From: Fibrobacterota bacterium
Lineage (GTDB): Bacteria; Fibrobacterota; Chitinivibrionia; Chitinivibrionales; Chitinispirillaceae
Direction of reading: 5' to 3'
Length of the DNA: 15,801 nucleotides
Assembly: GCA_023436145.1 (NCBI GenBank)
Contig: JAEZKP010000050.1
Span: 1-15,801, forward strand
Part shown: in pieces, positions 14,082 to 15,801 of the stretch
Position numbering within the stretch: the first letter of the stretch is position 1
Layout of the letters: every line of letters starts with the position of its first letter
The notes under the pieces: model-generated
Seen by the model: the letters and a program-made list of their open reading frames with translations, nothing else
Told to the model about the DNA's origin: nothing
Databases searched by the model: none
Program-made: the position numbers and the translations under genes

Positions 14082-14297
14082 GATAGTACCATTCCTATCG
14101 AACTCAGTACATTTAGCTTAAATTTAGAGTCTGTTGAATATATAATCGTAACCACAGTGAAGTCAACATTTATGTAGAATCCTCATCTTCCAACCCGTTT
14201 TTTACCTCTACTTACTCTCCCCTGCAAGCCCAAAGCCATTTATTCCAAAACTCTTCTCCCAGTTGGCCTGCTAACACCCACCCTCATACAAAATTGA
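14082..14297. other. Spacer between the M23 gene and the rplM promoter
   Basis: Apart from the promoter at 14137-14166, I see no gene or strong hairpin here. There is no evident terminator after the M23 gene, so its transcripts could read into the rplM cluster. Confidence 0.5.
14137..14166 (-). promoter_or_regulatory. Sigma70-type promoter of the rplM-rpsI cluster
   Basis: On the minus strand TTGACT (14161-14166), 18 nt, then TATATT (14137-14142); with a 16-nt spacer the alternative -10 is TATATA. This is the best promoter in the window and implies a leader of about 50 nt before the rplM ATG. Confidence 0.7.
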
Positions 14298-15533
14298 TTA
14301 CAACCTTTTTTTACCGTAGTTTGCTATGAATGCAACAGGGCTAAACCAATTCTCCATAGTATCAAACCAACCCTTGATCAGCGCAGATTTATAAGCAGAT
14401 TTCTCTATTCCCAGATGCAGATGAGATAGATAACCACCATTGGTCAGAGTAAAGGAAAGAGCGATCTCCCCAATCTTATCTCCCATGGCGACCCTATCTC
14501 CTACAACTACATTCAATTTCTCAGATAAATGGCCATAATATATAGTAACAAAACTGCTGTCTATTAACCTGGATTGAATCACCACCAGACAGCCCCAGGT
14601 AGATTCATGCTGAATTTTTACCACCACACCATCCATTATTGAATGGACTGGCATCCCAGAAAAAAGCCATCCGGAATCCTCCCCGACATGTCTTCCCCAA
14701 CTGTCCTCCAGACCGAAATTAATAACCGGATAATTCAAAATATTATAGAGAGCGCGGTTCAGTTTGTACTGCTGATGAGGATAGATGCATTTTTTAGCCA
14801 GAGGAGTATAAAAACTGTCATCTATTTCCTGATAAGAAAATTTCTCAAAACTTTTAGATCTACGGGAACTGGGATAAAACATCTCTCTATCTAAAGCACT
14901 GGTATCAAATACAGGCAATATAGCCGCAAAATTTTGAAGATTCTTCTTTTCAGCCATCAGTGTTTTACATACGTATGCGTTCTTTTCACTCGCCAGTAAA
15001 GATCCGATTCTTTTCAGTTTTGTGGAATCAGCAAGCTTAACAAGAGCCGAAGCGATATATTCTCTGTATACCGGATCAGAATGTGAAAACTGGCTAAAAA
15101 GAAAATCGAAATTCTTACTATCTTTATACTCTCCCAGAGAAAAAACCGCAAGAGTTCTGAAAAATAAATGAACGGAAGTATCTGCAATTATTTCCCTGAA
15201 CAGCTTTGCAACCCTCCAGTCCCGGTAAAAAAAAAGTACCGGAGCGAATCTGTAAAAATTGCTGGTGTTTATTTTACCCTTAATAAGTTCTTGTTCAAAA
15301 TCGGCTTGCATCATTTCCCTGTCCTGCTCCATAGTCAACGGAGCCAGTAACGATTCCGGAATATTGGTCGGGTCAAGCGAAAGGGCCTGAGTATTATAGT
15401 AAAAGGTATTGGAGAGATTTATTGGCTGGCTACCCGAAGCTTTTAATCCATTTTCATCCCCTTTATGACATTGCAGGATGAAAACCAGAATTATCATATT
15501 TATAAAAAAGTTTCGCTTGTTTTCAGGTACCAT
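14298..15533 (-). CDS. Lipoprotein-like M23 (LytM-type) metallopeptidase with an alpha-helical repeat region
   Basis: A 411-aa product. The N-terminus (MVPENKRNFFINMIILVFILQC) is a signal sequence ending at C22, which suggests a lipoprotein, although Gln at -1 is not a standard lipobox residue. Residues about 95-205 are helical and Leu/Ala-rich with a HEAT-like rhythm (RDWRVAKLFREII, RTLAVFSLGEYKDSKNFDFL, YREYIASALVKLADSTKLK). Residues 275-400 form the M23 peptidase fold. The zinc and catalytic set is present: H282 and D286 in HVGED, H335 in YYGHL, H371 and H373 in HLHLGIE, together with GMPVHSIMDGVVV and GDRVAMGDKIGEI. Members of this family cut peptide bridges of peptidoglycan, or act as activators when inactive; this one looks active. 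The HEAT-like part may bind a partner. The ATG at 15533 is kept because it supplies the positive N-region; AAAGG lies 3 nt upstream. Confidence 0.85.
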   Translation of the reverse strand: MVPENKRNFFINMIILVFILQCHKGDENGLKASGSQPINLSNTFYYNTQALSLDPTNIPESLLAPLTMEQDREMMQADFEQELIKGKINTSNFYRFAPVLFFYRDWRVAKLFREIIADTSVHLFFRTLAVFSLGEYKDSKNFDFLFSQFSHSDPVYREYIASALVKLADSTKLKRIGSLLASEKNAYVCKTLMAEKKNLQNFAAILPVFDTSALDREMFYPSSRRSKSFEKFSYQEIDDSFYTPLAKKCIYPHQQYKLNRALYNILNYPVINFGLEDSWGRHVGEDSGWLFSGMPVHSIMDGVVVKIQHESTWGCLVVIQSRLIDSSFVTIYYGHLSEKLNVVVGDRVAMGDKIGEIALSFTLTNGGYLSHLHLGIEKSAYKSALIKGWFDTMENWFSPVAFIANYGKKRL

Positions 15534-15801
15534 TAGCCTTTGACCTTTTACTTTTTAACATTCAGAGCATTTATTGCACATTGTTCGTGACACAAGATTA
15601 AACTAATTAGTTCCTGTTCAAAATGCACTAAATCCGTCATGCCCGAGTTGTTTTATCGGGCATCCATCCTAAAGAATACAGGAAAAAGATAGATTCCAGC
15701 TCCAGATCAATTAGCATTCGTTTATTTTGAACAGAAACTAATTACAGCGATGGGTTATTTGGCGAATCTTTCGAGGTAACAAATAAGCTCAGTTTCAGAT
15801 A
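15534..15801. other. Gene-free right edge
   Basis: Upstream region of the M23 gene and the inverted-repeat element at 15604-15744. I see no credible frame, RNA gene or clear promoter; the last 57 bases hold nothing recognisable. Confidence 0.5.
15604..15744. repeat. Inverted-repeat element (MITE-like) with inner hairpin
   Basis: Outer arms 15604-15624 and 15724-15744 are complementary at 20 of 21 positions (core AATTAGTTYCTGTTCAAAAT). Inside lies a perfect 8-bp hairpin ATGCCCGA/TCGGGCAT (15639-15646 and 15656-15663, 9-nt loop) of the CATGCCCGA...TCGGGCATCC kind common in bacterial intergenic repeats. Total 141 bp, non-coding. No target-site duplication is obvious. Confidence 0.7.

Overview
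The window looks like chromosome from a Gram-negative bacterium of moderate to low GC. The evidence is a lipoprotein-type exported peptidase, an exported superoxide dismutase, the undecaprenyl-diphosphate and CDP-diacylglycerol genes, a RseP-type site-2 protease, and MEP-pathway isoprenoid synthesis (dxr). I cannot fix the phylum from sequence alone; a lineage in or near Fibrobacterota is a guess, not a result.

Left third (1 to about 4.6 kb): gene-poor and repeat-rich. rsmG (+) is followed by a convergent exported beta-helix protein (-) with its own terminator. Next comes a 340-aa homologue of REP-associated tyrosine transposases (RAYT, Y1/HUH superfamily) whose HUH histidines and catalytic tyrosine all appear to be substituted. 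Spread around these genes, and seen nowhere else in the window, are four copies (plus one cut by the left edge) of a 43-44 bp interrupted palindrome, CCCCAGAGGTGA - about 20 nt - TCACCTCYGGGG. Some copies sit inside longer direct repeats with periods of about 242 and 250 bp. This dead-looking RAYT with its palindrome family is the most interesting part of the window.

Middle (4.6 to 7.1 kb): a small two-helix membrane protein (+), an exported Mn-type superoxide dismutase (-), then the distal end of the large minus-strand cluster.

Cluster (5.7 to 14.1 kb, all minus strand, transcribed right to left): rplM-rpsI-rpsB-tsf-pyrH-frr, then a strong intrinsic terminator, then uppS-cdsA-dxr-rseP. It joins ribosomal proteins, elongation factor Ts, UMP kinase and ribosome recycling factor to envelope lipid, isoprenoid and envelope-protease genes. 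A good sigma70-type promoter precedes rplM. The rpsB leader and the rpsB-tsf gap both hold RNA structure specific to the transcribed strand, and rseP ends in a 16-bp hairpin.

Right end (14.3 to 15.8 kb): a minus-strand lipoprotein-like M23 (LytM-type) peptidase with all metal and catalytic residues visible, then a gene-free edge carrying a 141-bp inverted-repeat element with an inner 8-bp hairpin.
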